A stretch of DNA of 64,000 nucleotides from Agrobacterium pusense (GCF_900102105.1 NZ_FNBB01000002.1:1-64000), one strand, 5' to 3'; positions 16,241-25,075 are shown, counted from the first letter of the stretch. The notes: a model not told the origin generated them from the sequence alone. Program-made: numbers and translations.

Positions 16241-16265
16241 AAAGTGGCCGGTTTCCGGCCACTTT
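16241..16265 (+). terminator. Hairpin between gguB and gguC
   Basis: AAAGTGGCCGG, TTT loop, CCGGCCACTTT: a perfect 11-bp stem 25 bases after the gguB stop, followed by CATAAG rather than a T-run. It may terminate poorly or protect the gguAB message. gguC could then have its own promoter in the 70 bases after it. Confidence 0.6.
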
Positions 16266-16334
16266 CATAAGATGCAGGCGCAAGGCGCCGCGTAGAAGAG
16301 ATAAAGGCGCATTGCGCCGGAGGAAGGAAATCCC

Positions 16335-17330
16335 GTGCTCATTTCACAGATTAAAGATGCCAGCGGCAACATCACCGTAGCGGTTCGCGAAGAAGGCGGA
16401 GAGGCACGCGCAGTCAAGGGCGCAGAGTCCGTTTATGCGCTTGCCATGGAAGCCGCCAATGGCGACAAGAACCTTGCAGATGTCATTTCCGCGCATGGTC
16501 TGGGCGATGCCGTCGATCTTGAAAAGGCTTATGCCGAAGGTCGCTTCCTGCCGCCGATCACCCATCCCGATCCGGCTCATCTGCATCTGACCGGCACTGG
16601 CCTTACCCATCTCGGTTCGGCCGCGACCCGCGACAGCATGCACAAGAAAACCACGGAAGCCGCCGAGGAAAGCCTGACGGACTCCATGAAGATGTTCCGC
16701 ATGGGTCTGGAAAACGGCAAGCCGAAGGCCGGTGAAAAAGGCGTTCAGCCCGAGTGGTTCTACAAGGGCAACGGCCATGTGGCGGCAGCGCCCGGTGCGG
16801 CGCTCACCTCGCCTTCGTTTGCGCTGGATGGCGGCGAAGAGCCTGAGATGGCAGGCATCTACGTGATTTCCGACAAGGGCGAAGCCGTGCGTATCGGCTT
16901 TGCCGTCTCGAACGAGTTTTCCGATCACGTCACCGAGCGGATCAACTATCTCTACCTCGCCCATTCCAAGCTGCGCCCGGCAAGCTTCGGTCCGGAAATT
17001 CGCGTCGGCGCCCCGCCGTCCGATATTCGCGGCACCTCGCGCATCCGCCGCGGTGATAAGGTCATCTTCGAAAAGCCGTTCGTATCGGGTGAAGACAACA
17101 TGTCCCATACCTTCGCGAACCTCGAATATCACCACTTCAAATACGGCCTGTTCCGTGCGCCTGGCGATGTGCATGTGCATATGTTCGGCACGGCAACGCT
17201 TTCCTTCGCCGAAGGTATCAAGCCGGAAGCGGGCGACGTCTTCGAAATCGAAGCCGCCGGTTTCGGCCTGCCGCTGAAGAACCCGCTGGCGGTCGATGCG
17301 GAAGAGGAGATCGTGGTTCGGCAGATCTGA
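16335..17330 (+). CDS. gguC: GguC, fumarylacetoacetate-hydrolase-fold protein (AraD1 family)
   Basis: A 331-residue protein linked to chvE-gguAB in Agrobacterium. The C-terminal two thirds resemble the fumarylacetoacetate hydrolase superfamily as found in AraD1-type sugar-acid enzymes (IGFAVSNEFSDHVTERINYL, SKLRPASFGPEIRVG, then FGTATLSFAEGIKPEAGDVF). Metal-binding acids are expected in the EFSDH and GPE segments. It was reported as not required for sugar uptake; a role in metabolising the imported sugar or its acid is likely. The GTG start at 16335 has an excellent GGAGGAAGGAA site. Confidence 0.92.
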   Translation: MLISQIKDASGNITVAVREEGGEARAVKGAESVYALAMEAANGDKNLADVISAHGLGDAVDLEKAYAEGRFLPPITHPDPAHLHLTGTGLTHLGSAATRDSMHKKTTEAAEESLTDSMKMFRMGLENGKPKAGEKGVQPEWFYKGNGHVAAAPGAALTSPSFALDGGEEPEMAGIYVISDKGEAVRIGFAVSNEFSDHVTERINYLYLAHSKLRPASFGPEIRVGAPPSDIRGTSRIRRGDKVIFEKPFVSGEDNMSHTFANLEYHHFKYGLFRAPGDVHVHMFGTATLSFAEGIKPEAGDVFEIEAAGFGLPLKNPLAVDAEEEIVVRQI

Positions 17331-17353
17331 TCTGCGGGCGATCTTTGGGAATG

Positions 17354-17379
17354 ATAGAGGGAGCAATTGCTCCCTCTAT
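17354..17379. terminator. Perfect palindrome after gguC
   Basis: A 26-base perfect palindrome with arms ATAGAGGGAGCAA meeting at the centre, 24 bases after the gguC stop and followed by TCG. It probably ends the ggu transcript. A repeat element starts eight bases later. Confidence 0.65.
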
Positions 17380-17386
17380 TCGTCTA

Positions 17387-17492
17387 CCGGCCTTGAACCG
17401 GTATCCAGCCAGCCCAAGTCTTTGGGCTGAAAAGAGTCTTTTCTCCGCGCAGACGCGCGTCGGCTGGTTTCCGGCTCAGGGCCGGAATGACG
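17387..17492. repeat. RIME-like intergenic mosaic repeat, copy 1
   Basis: About 106 bases with nested inverted repeats: an outer CCGGCCTTGAACCGG-type arm against TTCCGGCTCAGGGCCGG, and an inner CAGCCCAAG-TCTT-TGGGCTG hairpin, ending in GGAATGACG. Length and the CCGG...ATCCAGCC...GCCGGAATGACG layout match the rhizobial intergenic mosaic element class. A relative lies at 41798-41909. Confidence 0.7.
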
Positions 17493-17540
17493 TAGGTCAT
17501 ATTGTCTGCGTCACCTGATCACGAGCAAATGTCGCTATGG

Positions 17541-18176
17541 CTATCGCGAGGCAAAATCCTGCAGATGCGAAACATCCGCCAGTGAAACGATGGCGCGGTT
17601 CTGCCAGTAATCGTCTTCCTTCAAATGCGTTATGCTGCCGGAGCGCGCCGGAAAGCTGACATAACCGGCGCTGTCGATCGGCATCTTGATCCATGCCGCA
17701 ATGACGAAGGTCAGGGCGAAGCCATGGGTCACGATGATCTGCGTGGCGCAGGGCCGCGCGATGATCATGTTTACGGCTCGATACACCCTTTCGGCAAATT
17801 CGCGTCTCGTCTCGCCATCGGCAATACCGCCACGATGGTCAAGGCGATTATGGTGCGGTGCCGGGATTTGACGCTCATCGAGCCATTGCTGCGGCATGCC
17901 TTCGGCCTCACCATAGCTCATTTCCCTCAAGTCACGCATGGTCTCCATTCGCTGCCCGAAGCGTTCCGCGATGATTTCTGCGGTCTGCGAGGCGCGAAGC
18001 AGGTCGGAGGTGAAGATTTCCACGGGCTCACCACCGACCAGCGTCGCCAGTCTGGCAGCCGCCGCCCTGGCATCGGTCCTGCCGTGCGGCGTCAGTTCGG
18101 TATCATACCAGCCGCCGACCCGGTTCTCGACATGGTGGACCGACTGAGGATGAGTTACGACATAAATGTTCTTCAC
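17541..18176 (-). CDS. Histidine phosphatase family protein
   Basis: A 211-residue member of the phosphoglycerate-mutase-like histidine phosphatases. The first strand YVVTHPQSVHH has the catalytic histidine but a T-H-P in place of the usual R-H-G. LTPHGRTDARAAAARL, FTSDLLRASQTAEII and the second histidine in IIVTHGFALTFVIA are present. The missing first arginine may alter phosphate binding. The substrate is unknown. It is the last gene of a minus-strand run including VOC and GNAT genes, with a 23-base gap to the VOC gene. Confidence 0.85.
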   Translation of the reverse strand: MKNIYVVTHPQSVHHVENRVGGWYDTELTPHGRTDARAAAARLATLVGGEPVEIFTSDLLRASQTAEIIAERFGQRMETMRDLREMSYGEAEGMPQQWLDERQIPAPHHNRLDHRGGIADGETRREFAERVYRAVNMIIARPCATQIIVTHGFALTFVIAAWIKMPIDSAGYVSFPARSGSITHLKEDDYWQNRAIVSLADVSHLQDFASR

Positions 18177-18199
18177 GGTGGTGTCCTGCTTCTTTGCGG

Positions 18200-18616
18200 T
18201 CAGCCCTGTTCAAATCCCCAGAGCTTGCCTTCTCCCACTTCCACCGAGTTCCCGGAGGGGTCGCGGATATAGACGGAATAGCTATCATTCGGCCAGCGGT
18301 GATAGTGCTCGATAGGAATCCCGAGCGTTTCGAAGTGCGCTTTCCAGCCGTCTACCTCCGATTTGTCCCTTGCGTAAAAGCAGAAGTGGCCTTCACCTGC
18401 CGTGCCATGGCGAGGGATGGGATTATCGGGATCGGCTTTGCGCGACTTCTCGGGGTCGAAAACCAGCAGTACCTGCCGCCCGCACCTGAAAAAGACGAAG
18501 CTTCCGGGCACCTTGCGGATGATCTCCAGACCGAAGACATCGCAGTAAAAAGCCTCGGCGGCTTCGAGATCATTCACATAGATCGCGGTTTCCATGATGG
18601 CTGTTGGCGGTTGCAT
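18200..18616 (-). CDS. VOC family (glyoxalase/bleomycin-resistance fold) protein
   Basis: A 138-residue protein with paired beta-alpha-beta-beta-beta modules: AIYVNDLEAAEAFYCDVFGL at the start, GHFCFYARDKSEVDGWKAHF in the middle and YSVYIRDPSGNSVEVGEG at the end. The H in GHFCF and the E in NSVEVGE are likely metal ligands. Such proteins include glyoxalases, dioxygenases and drug-binding proteins; the substrate here is unknown. ATG 18616 is preceded by AGGAGGC, a strong site. Confidence 0.85.
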   Translation of the reverse strand: MQPPTAIMETAIYVNDLEAAEAFYCDVFGLEIIRKVPGSFVFFRCGRQVLLVFDPEKSRKADPDNPIPRHGTAGEGHFCFYARDKSEVDGWKAHFETLGIPIEHYHRWPNDSYSVYIRDPSGNSVEVGEGKLWGFEQG

Positions 18617-18671
18617 GGTGCCTCCTATGGTCGAGATGTGGTGAGGAATGATGGGTAAGCGGCGGGCGGCG

Positions 18672-19130
18672 TCATGTCTTGTAGGTCAACACCGTCAGAT
18701 CGTGCTTGCCGACGCCCCGTTCGAGGACGGTCCAGCCGCAGTTGAGGTAATAGTCCTCAAGACCTGCCTCGCAGCAGAGGTAGCAGATCTCGTGACCGAG
18801 GTCGGCGGCACTCTTTGTCGCGGCCTGCATCAGCGCGCGCGCCACGCCAGAGCGTCGGCGGTCTTCTTCCACCCACAGGGCCGCGACCCAGGGAAGATAG
18901 TGCGGGCGCTCCTCGAGATCGCAATGAATGAGAAAAGCGGAGCCGACATAGGCGTCGCCATCATGGGCGACGAAACCGGTGGGGAGGGCGTGAGGATTTG
19001 TCATCTCTTTCAGGTGCTCGAGGACATCGCCCACCTTGAGGCCGCTATCTTGCCACCACGCCGTCCAGACCCTTTCTGCTATGATGGGTCCATGCGACTG
19101 GCAGTCGCGATAGTCGGAAATGCTGTACAA
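18672..19130 (-). CDS. GNAT family N-acetyltransferase
   Basis: A 152-residue acetyltransferase. The acetyl-CoA-binding region is VAALWVEEDRRRSGVARALM (about 84-103), with RRRSGVA as the Q/RxxGxG/A pyrophosphate loop, followed by YLCCEAGLEDYYLNCGWTVL, a typical GNAT C-terminal motif. The substrate is unknown. The likely start is TTG at 19130, which has GGGAG seven bases upstream; no ATG lies near the expected N-terminus. Confidence 0.82.
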   Translation of the reverse strand: MYSISDYRDCQSHGPIIAERVWTAWWQDSGLKVGDVLEHLKEMTNPHALPTGFVAHDGDAYVGSAFLIHCDLEERPHYLPWVAALWVEEDRRRSGVARALMQAATKSAADLGHEICYLCCEAGLEDYYLNCGWTVLERGVGKHDLTVLTYKT

Positions 19131-19246
19131 TGCCGTCTCCCGGCCGGTTTTGTCCCAAAAGGATAAACCGGATCATGCTTTCAACTGAGAACGGCGATTA
19201 AAACGGGTGCTGCGCCATTTTGCAACCGTGAACCTGTCGCGGTTGG

Positions 19247-19843
19247 TTAGCGCTTTTTGGCCATGACATGCAGCCAGTCTGTCGGCAGCTTGTCGTAACC
19301 GCTTCCCTGCCGGGCTTCGATCTCTACGCCCGTCCAGTCATATTGCCCGTAAAGCTCCTCCAGCCATGACCTGGACGGATAATTGTAATAGCGGCCGAAC
19401 GTATCGCGTCCTTCAGCCTCTCCGGCCTTGAAGCTCGCATAAAAGACGCCGCCCTGTTTCAGTGCCGTGTGGATACGGCCGATGATGCCGCGCAGAGCAG
19501 GGCGTGGCACGTGCAGCAGGCAGGCATTGGCCCAGACGCCGTGATAGCGCCCGACCTCATCGATATTTTCGAACAGCAATATCCTGACAGGAATGCCGAG
19601 TCGGGCTTCCGCAGCCTTCGCTATATCGGGCGTTCCATCTGTGGGATGCACGTCGAAACCGGCTGCCAGCATATATTCGCTTTCCTGCCCGCCGCCGCAT
19701 CCAAGTTCGAGGATGGTCGCGCCTTTTTCCAACTGCGACAGGAATGTCTTGAGATGCGGGCGGTCTGCTGCCTGCCCGCGGGTGGTATAGGCGGTTGCGT
19801 TGTCAGTATAGAAACCGATCGTATCGTCGTCTCTGGCGGCCAT
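19247..19843 (-). CDS. Class I SAM-dependent methyltransferase
   Basis: A 198-residue methyltransferase. Motif I is ATILELGCGGGQESEYMLAA (about 38-57), the adenosine-binding acid is in GFDVHPTDGTP, and a later motif is YHGVWANACLLHVP. It is the last gene of the ATP-grasp/alpha-E/transglutaminase operon, starting only four bases after the transglutaminase-like gene, so a shared transcript is very likely. The substrate is unknown; it may modify the product of that operon. Confidence 0.85.
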   Translation of the reverse strand: MAARDDDTIGFYTDNATAYTTRGQAADRPHLKTFLSQLEKGATILELGCGGGQESEYMLAAGFDVHPTDGTPDIAKAAEARLGIPVRILLFENIDEVGRYHGVWANACLLHVPRPALRGIIGRIHTALKQGGVFYASFKAGEAEGRDTFGRYYNYPSRSWLEELYGQYDWTGVEIEARQGSGYDKLPTDWLHVMAKKR

Positions 19844-19847
19844 GATC

Positions 19848-20669
19848 TCAGCTCTGGGACTGGCTCTGGCTCTGCGATTGCTGCACGGTAACTGAAACGC
19901 TCAGCGTCTCACCGGCCGGGCCGATGCGCATGCCAGATATAGGCGCGCAATCGCGATAGCAGAGACCGGATGCGATGCGGACATAACGGTCATCGGGGCA
20001 GATATTGTTGGCGGCGTCGAAGCCGACCCATCCAAGGCCCTGCAGATGCACCTCGGCCCAGGCGTGGGTAGCGGTTTGTTCCTCCACCGCCTCCATCATC
20101 AGATAACCGGATACATAACGGGCAGGCAGGCCCATCTGACGGGCAGCGGAAATGAGAATATGGGCGTGGTCCTGACAGACGCCCCTGCCAGCCTCCAGTG
20201 CCGCTTCGGCCGTGGTTTCGATGTCGGTGGAGCCGGGAACATACTCCACCTTGCCGTGAATGTTTTCCATGAGATTGTGGAGGCGGGCAAGCTCGCTCTC
20301 GCCGACGCTCACCTTCACCAGTTCGCGTACCAGCTTTCCCGGTTTGGTCCGCGGCGTTTCCCGCAGGAAGAGCCAGAGCGGCGCGTTGCCGATGTGGTGA
20401 CCGAACACGCCGGCCTTGTCCTGCGTGTTCACCGTGCCGCTCGCCACCACTTTGACCCGCTGCTGTGGGCCTTCCGTTTCCACCAGCGCGACGCGATTGC
20501 CGAAATGGTCGTCATAGGTCACTTCCACGGTCGCGCCATCGACCGAGACATCCCAGTCCTCCACCGTCTGGCTCGGGCCGGTCTGCGGTGTCAGGCGCAG
20601 CCGCTGCAAGGCATAGGGCATCGGCTCGTCATAGACATATTCCGTCGTATGGGTGATTTTCAGACGCAT
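19848..20669 (-). CDS. Transglutaminase-like family protein
   Basis: A 273-residue protein that opens with the family's N-terminal domain (MRLKITHTTEYVYDEPMPYA) and carries a transglutaminase/protease-like core: GRGVCQDHAHILISAARQMG with the catalytic cysteine (about 163), THAWAEVHLQGLGWVGFDA with the histidine, and the following aspartate (GFDAANN). The tail ends in a short Ser-Gln repeat encoded by a tandem hexamer. It lies 21 bases after the alpha-E gene in a widespread gene set thought to make or process a peptide-like compound; this is inference from neighbourhood. Confidence 0.88.
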   Translation of the reverse strand: MRLKITHTTEYVYDEPMPYALQRLRLTPQTGPSQTVEDWDVSVDGATVEVTYDDHFGNRVALVETEGPQQRVKVVASGTVNTQDKAGVFGHHIGNAPLWLFLRETPRTKPGKLVRELVKVSVGESELARLHNLMENIHGKVEYVPGSTDIETTAEAALEAGRGVCQDHAHILISAARQMGLPARYVSGYLMMEAVEEQTATHAWAEVHLQGLGWVGFDAANNICPDDRYVRIASGLCYRDCAPISGMRIGPAGETLSVSVTVQQSQSQSQSQS

Positions 20670-20690
20670 AAGCTGTCCCCGTCTACGCGC

Positions 20691-21632
20691 TCATTGATAG
20701 AAGCGGTAGCCTTCCGTTATTTCCTGTCCCAGTTGCCCGTTGCGATGGACGAATCTTTCCAGAAACTCGTGCAGGCCCTCGTCCATGACCCGGGCGATGG
20801 TGGTCGCGCGCAGGCTGTCGCGGATGCTTTCCGCCGTATCGTGTGCCTTGTGCCGCTCGCTGTAGTCCTCGGCGATGTAATTGAGGTTGCTGGCGATCTT
20901 CTCGTAACAATAGGCAAGCGAACGCGGCATGCGTCCATTGAGAATGAGGAAGTCGGCGATGTTGGCCGGTTTGTATTCCGCATCATAGACCCAGCCATAG
21001 GAACGGTGGGCCGAAACCGAGCGCAGAATGGATTCCCACTGCGCATTGTCGAGCGATGAGCCGACATGCGCCACAGCTGGCAGCAGCACGTAATATTTGA
21101 CGTCGAGAATGCGCGCCGTATTGTCGGCGCGTTCGATGAAGGTGCCGATACGGGAGAAATTATAGAGATCGTTGCGCAGCATTGAACCGTGGAAGGCGCC
21201 GCGCACCAGACCGGCGCGGTGTTTGATCACGTCGATGGTCTGCGGCAGTTCCGCATGGTTGAGCTTGCGGCCGAGGATGTTCTTCAGCTCGATCCAGAAT
21301 TCGTTGGTGGCTTCCCATGTCTCGCGCGTCAAAGCCGTGCGCACCATGCGGGCATTGTTGCGCCCCGCTTCGATGCAGGACATGACGCTGGATGGGTTCG
21401 ATTTCTCGCGAAGAAGATAATCGATAGCATTTGCCGCCGTCACCTTTTCGCGTGTTTCGAGGAATTCCTCATGCACGCCCGCGCTTTGCAGCACGCCGTC
21501 CCAATCCTCGTCGCCGCTGCCTGAGCGCGTCAGTGAAACGCGCAGGCCCGCATCGATGAGCCGGGCGATGTTTTCAGCGCGCTCGATATACCGGAACATC
21601 CAGTAGAGCCCGTTTGCCGTTCTGCCCAGCAT
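20691..21632 (-). CDS. Alpha-E domain protein (DUF403)
   Basis: A 313-residue, almost wholly helical protein beginning MLGRTANGLYWMFRYIERAE, the standard start of the alpha-E family. Repeated R-x-x-E-R-A-x-N motifs occur (FRYIERAENIARLIDAG and FIERADNTARILDVKYY). Its biochemical role is unknown; it is nearly always encoded beside a circularly permuted ATP-grasp protein and a transglutaminase-like protein, as here. It starts three bases after the ATP-grasp gene. Confidence 0.9.
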   Translation of the reverse strand: MLGRTANGLYWMFRYIERAENIARLIDAGLRVSLTRSGSGDEDWDGVLQSAGVHEEFLETREKVTAANAIDYLLREKSNPSSVMSCIEAGRNNARMVRTALTRETWEATNEFWIELKNILGRKLNHAELPQTIDVIKHRAGLVRGAFHGSMLRNDLYNFSRIGTFIERADNTARILDVKYYVLLPAVAHVGSSLDNAQWESILRSVSAHRSYGWVYDAEYKPANIADFLILNGRMPRSLAYCYEKIASNLNYIAEDYSERHKAHDTAESIRDSLRATTIARVMDEGLHEFLERFVHRNGQLGQEITEGYRFYQ

Positions 21633-21635
21633 GGC

Positions 21636-23069
21636 TTAATCCTCCAGTACCCACGTATCCTTGGTGCCGCCGCCCTGGCTGGAATTGACCACCAGCGAGC
21701 CCTGCTTGAGCGCAACGCGGGTCAGGCCGCCGGGAATGATCTGCACCTTGTCCGAAACAAGGACATAAGGACGCAGATCGACATGGCGCGGCGCGATGCC
21801 GTTCTTGACCATGATCGGCACGGTGGAGAGCGACAGCGTCGGCTGTGCAATATAGTTGGAGGGGCGCGCCCGCAGCTTTTCGGCGAATAGCGCCCGCTCC
21901 TTTTTCGATGCGGTGGGGCCGACCAGCATGCCGTAACCGCCTGAACCGTGGACCTCCTTGACGACGAGATCGGCAAGGTTGTCGAGAACGTATTTCAGGC
22001 TGTCCGGCTCGGAACAGCGCCAGGTCGGCACGTTTTCTAGGAGCGGCTTGCGGCCGGTATAAAATTCGACGATCTCGGGCATGTAGGAATAGATCGCCTT
22101 GTCGTCGGAAATGCCGGTGCCGGGGGCGTTGGCGATGGTGATGTTGCCGGCGCGATAGACATCCATGATGCCGGGAACGCCAAGCGCCGAATCCGGCCGA
22201 AAAGTCAGCGGGTCGAGGAAGTCGTCGTCGACGCGGCGGTAGAGAACGTCGATGGCCTCATAACCGCGTGTCGTGCGCATCTTCACCTTGCCGTCCATGA
22301 CGCGAAGGTCGGAACCTTCCACCAGTTCCACACCCATCATGTCGGCGAGGAACGAGTGCTCGTAATAGGCGGAATTATAGATGCCGGGGGTCAGCACCGC
22401 GACGCGCGGCTTGCCGGTGCAGCCCGGAGGGGCGAGCGAGGCAAGCGACTGGCGCAGCAGATAGGGGTAATCCTCCACCCGTCGCACCCGGTTTTCATGG
22501 AAAAGTTCCGGGAACATCTGCATCATCGTTTCGCGGTTTTCCAGCATGTAGCTGACACCTGACGGTGTGCGGGCATTGTCTTCCAGAACATAGAACTGGT
22601 CTTCGCCGGTGCGGACGATATCGGTGCCGACGATATGGGTGTAGACCCCGCCAGGCGGCGTGAAGCCGATCATTTCCGGCAGGAAGGCTTCGTTCTTTTC
22701 GATGATCTCACGGGGGATGCGCCCGGCGCGGATGATTTCCTGTTTGTGGTAGATATCGTCGAGGAAAGCATTGAGGGCGAGAACACGCTGTTCGATGCCC
22801 TGGGCCAGTTTGCGCCACTCACGGCCGGAGATGATGCGCGGGATAATATCGAAGGGTATAAGTTTTTCTGAACTATCGGCGTGGCCATAGACTGCGAAAG
22901 TAATGCCGGTTTTTCTGAAGATGTTTTCCGCGTCTTTTGATTTCTGGATCAGGTGCGCCCTGTCCTGCCGGCTGTACCATTCGTTATAGTTTTCATATGG
23001 GCTTCGCGGCGTGTTGTCCGCATTTATCATTTCGTCAAATGCCAACTTCGATGTCCCCTTTTTTGCCAT
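21636..23069 (-). CDS. Circularly permuted ATP-grasp type 2 protein
   Basis: A 477-residue protein of the circularly permuted ATP-grasp family (formerly DUF404/DUF407). Family landmarks include PFDIIPRIISGREWRKLAQG (about 76-95), GVYTHIVGTDIVRTGEDQFY, VLEDNARTPSGVSYMLENRE and the C-terminal ATP-binding VVKEVHGSGGYGMLVGP. The fold predicts ATP-dependent carboxylate-amine ligation; the substrate is unknown. ATG 23069 (MAKKGTSKL) is preferred over an open frame nine codons longer. First gene of a four-gene operon with gaps of 3, 21 and 4 bases. Confidence 0.9.
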   Translation of the reverse strand: MAKKGTSKLAFDEMINADNTPRSPYENYNEWYSRQDRAHLIQKSKDAENIFRKTGITFAVYGHADSSEKLIPFDIIPRIISGREWRKLAQGIEQRVLALNAFLDDIYHKQEIIRAGRIPREIIEKNEAFLPEMIGFTPPGGVYTHIVGTDIVRTGEDQFYVLEDNARTPSGVSYMLENRETMMQMFPELFHENRVRRVEDYPYLLRQSLASLAPPGCTGKPRVAVLTPGIYNSAYYEHSFLADMMGVELVEGSDLRVMDGKVKMRTTRGYEAIDVLYRRVDDDFLDPLTFRPDSALGVPGIMDVYRAGNITIANAPGTGISDDKAIYSYMPEIVEFYTGRKPLLENVPTWRCSEPDSLKYVLDNLADLVVKEVHGSGGYGMLVGPTASKKERALFAEKLRARPSNYIAQPTLSLSTVPIMVKNGIAPRHVDLRPYVLVSDKVQIIPGGLTRVALKQGSLVVNSSQGGGTKDTWVLED

Positions 23070-23482
23070 ATGAATACAACGACAAATGCAATGCAAGAAC
23101 TATGCAGGCCTCCCTGAGAAGATTTTTTGTCGCCCTAGAGTTTTAAAAAAGAAGCGTTTTTTCGGCTTCCGCCTATAAATGCGGCATCGGCAAATTGGTT
23201 GCGGGGCGACGAGCGGTGTAAGCGGGCGGTGGCGCTGTTTGCGCCGTGGGCGAATGCATAAATTTTGTTCGCTCGCTTTCGGTTGATGAATGTCCGGCGT
23301 CGCATCAGAAAATCTGAAAGATGTGATCACCAAAACGCCTTTGACCTTTTGCCGGGATGCGGATACCGCCATGCTGAACACCCGGGTCGACTATTCGCCG
23401 GTTTGCGTGAAGCCGCAGAAACATCAATTCGCCGTCTGTCCCGCACCGGTAGCGGACATCATGCTACACAGAGGATGCGCCC
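23070..23482. other. Divergent intergenic region without a recognised gene
   Basis: About 410 bases between the ATP-grasp operon and the first EamA transporter. The part nearest the operon is AT-rich and should hold its promoter. Frames that cross the region have compositions typical of out-of-frame reading. No clear dyad, tRNA or terminator was seen. Confidence 0.4.
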
Positions 23483-24379
23483 ATGTCGCTCGACCGTTTG
23501 GCTCCGGCCATCTTCGTCTTTCTCTGGTCGACGGGCTGGGTCACCGCCAAATATGCGGTCTATTATACCGGGCCGCTGACCTTCCTCTGTCTGCGCTATC
23601 TTCTGGCGGGCGTTTTGCTGTGGGCGATCTGCCGCTTTTCGTCCATCCAGTGGCCCGAAAGTCGTGTCGGTATCTTCCGGGCGATCCTGTCAGGCGTCTT
23701 CCTGCACGGTCTTTATCTCGGCATGATCTGGTGGGCGATAGGGCAGGGCGTGCCGGCGGCGATCGGCGGCATTATCGCCGGCCTGCAGCCGCTGATGACG
23801 GCGGTGGCCGCCCGTTTCATGATCGGCGAAAGGATCTCGCCGCTGCAGCGCGCCGGCCTGCTCATCGGCTTTGCCGGCATCGCCATCGCGGTGCTGCCGA
23901 AGGTCATGGCCGCGGGTGCAGGCGGGCTGTCGGTGCCGCTTTACGCCGTGGCGGTGAATGTGCTGGGCATGACCTCGGTCACCTATGGCACGCTCTACCA
24001 GAAGAAGTACGTGCATGGCGGCAACATCATGGCGGTGGCAACGCTGCAATATGTCGGCGCGCTGCTGGTAACGGTTCCCTTCGCGCTTCTGCTGGAAGAT
24101 GGGCATGTGGACTGGAGCCTCGGCCTTGCCGCCACGCTCGCCTGGTCTGTCGGCGCGATTTCCATCGGGGCCGTGGCGCTGCTTCTTTATCTGATCCGGC
24201 GCGGCCAGGTTTCGCGCGCCGCTTCGCTGATCTATCTCGTGCCGCCGCTTGCCGCGGTGGAAGCCGCCCTGCTTTTCGGCGAGACGCTGACGCCTGCGAT
24301 GATTGCGGGTACGGTTCTGGCGGTGACAGGCGTTTATCTCGCCAATCGCAAACCTGCCGCATCGGTTGCGGCGGGTTAA
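23483..24379 (+). CDS. EamA/DMT family transporter (first copy)
   Basis: A 298-residue integral membrane protein with ten hydrophobic segments arranged as two five-helix EamA halves. The first half starts LAPAIFVFLWSTGWVTAKYA, the classic DMT opening; the second contains YLVPPLAAVEAALLFGETLT (about 251-270). Such transporters often export amino acids or metabolites; the substrate cannot be told from sequence. ATG 23483 starts MSLDRLAPA. A second EamA gene lies 1.5 kb downstream. Confidence 0.88.
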   Translation: MSLDRLAPAIFVFLWSTGWVTAKYAVYYTGPLTFLCLRYLLAGVLLWAICRFSSIQWPESRVGIFRAILSGVFLHGLYLGMIWWAIGQGVPAAIGGIIAGLQPLMTAVAARFMIGERISPLQRAGLLIGFAGIAIAVLPKVMAAGAGGLSVPLYAVAVNVLGMTSVTYGTLYQKKYVHGGNIMAVATLQYVGALLVTVPFALLLEDGHVDWSLGLAATLAWSVGAISIGAVALLLYLIRRGQVSRAASLIYLVPPLAAVEAALLFGETLTPAMIAGTVLAVTGVYLANRKPAASVAAG

Positions 24380-24457
24380 TTACTGCAACCTCATATTAGG
24401 GGTTTGTTAACCATAAAATTATACCTCTCGTTAATCACATGATTTGGCGGGGGTTAC

Positions 24458-25075
24458 ATGTCTATTTCACGTCGTGGTGTTCTGTTTGGATTGCCGCTGT
24501 TTCTGGCTGGCTGCGCAAACACCGGCATCGGCCAGCACAGGCTGGATTACGCGGCGAAGCCGGAGGAAAAATTCCCGCTTCCCGCCATGCATCTCGATAA
24601 GGTGAAGCCCGAACTGCGCCGGCAGGAGGTGGCCTATGATACGCGCCATCCGGCTGGAACGGTGGTTGTGGATACGCCGGCGCGGCGGCTTTATTATGTT
24701 CTCGGCGACGGTCGCGCAATGCGCTACGGCGTCGGTGTAGGCCGCCAGGGTCTTGCCCTGAAGGGTGACGCCTATATCGGTCGCAAGGCGGAATGGCCAT
24801 CCTGGACACCAACCGCGAACATGATGCGCCGCGATCCGCGCAATCTGAAATTCGCAGCCGGCATGCCCGGCGGCCCGAACAATCCGCTTGGCGCCCGCGC
24901 GCTCTATCTTTATCGCGGCGGCAACGACACCATGTTCCGCCTGCATGGCACCAACCAGCCGCAGTCCATCGGCCACGCCATGTCGAGCGGCTGCATCCGC
25001 ATGCTGAACCACGACATCATCGACCTCTATAGCCGCGTGCCTGTCGGTTCGAAGGTGGTGGTGCTGCAGGCGTGA
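24458..25075 (+). CDS. L,D-transpeptidase (YkuD domain) lipoprotein
   Basis: A 205-residue protein with a lipoprotein signal (FGLPLFLAGC, lipidated cysteine about 19) and a YkuD catalytic domain. The active-site signature is MFRLHGTNQPQSIGHAMSSG followed by CIRM, giving the HGT histidine and the SSGC cysteine. These enzymes make 3-3 peptidoglycan crosslinks or attach proteins to peptidoglycan in the periplasm; 3-3 crosslinks are abundant in Agrobacterium. The R-R in MSISRRGVLF might also be read as a Tat-like signal. ATG 24458 is used. Confidence 0.9.
   Translation: MSISRRGVLFGLPLFLAGCANTGIGQHRLDYAAKPEEKFPLPAMHLDKVKPELRRQEVAYDTRHPAGTVVVDTPARRLYYVLGDGRAMRYGVGVGRQGLALKGDAYIGRKAEWPSWTPTANMMRRDPRNLKFAAGMPGGPNNPLGARALYLYRGGNDTMFRLHGTNQPQSIGHAMSSGCIRMLNHDIIDLYSRVPVGSKVVVLQA

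Noticed and set aside
23290..24399. Alternative 369-codon frame over the first EamA gene
   Set aside because: Out of frame with a clear ten-helix transporter; the peptide is Arg-, Gly- and His-rich.
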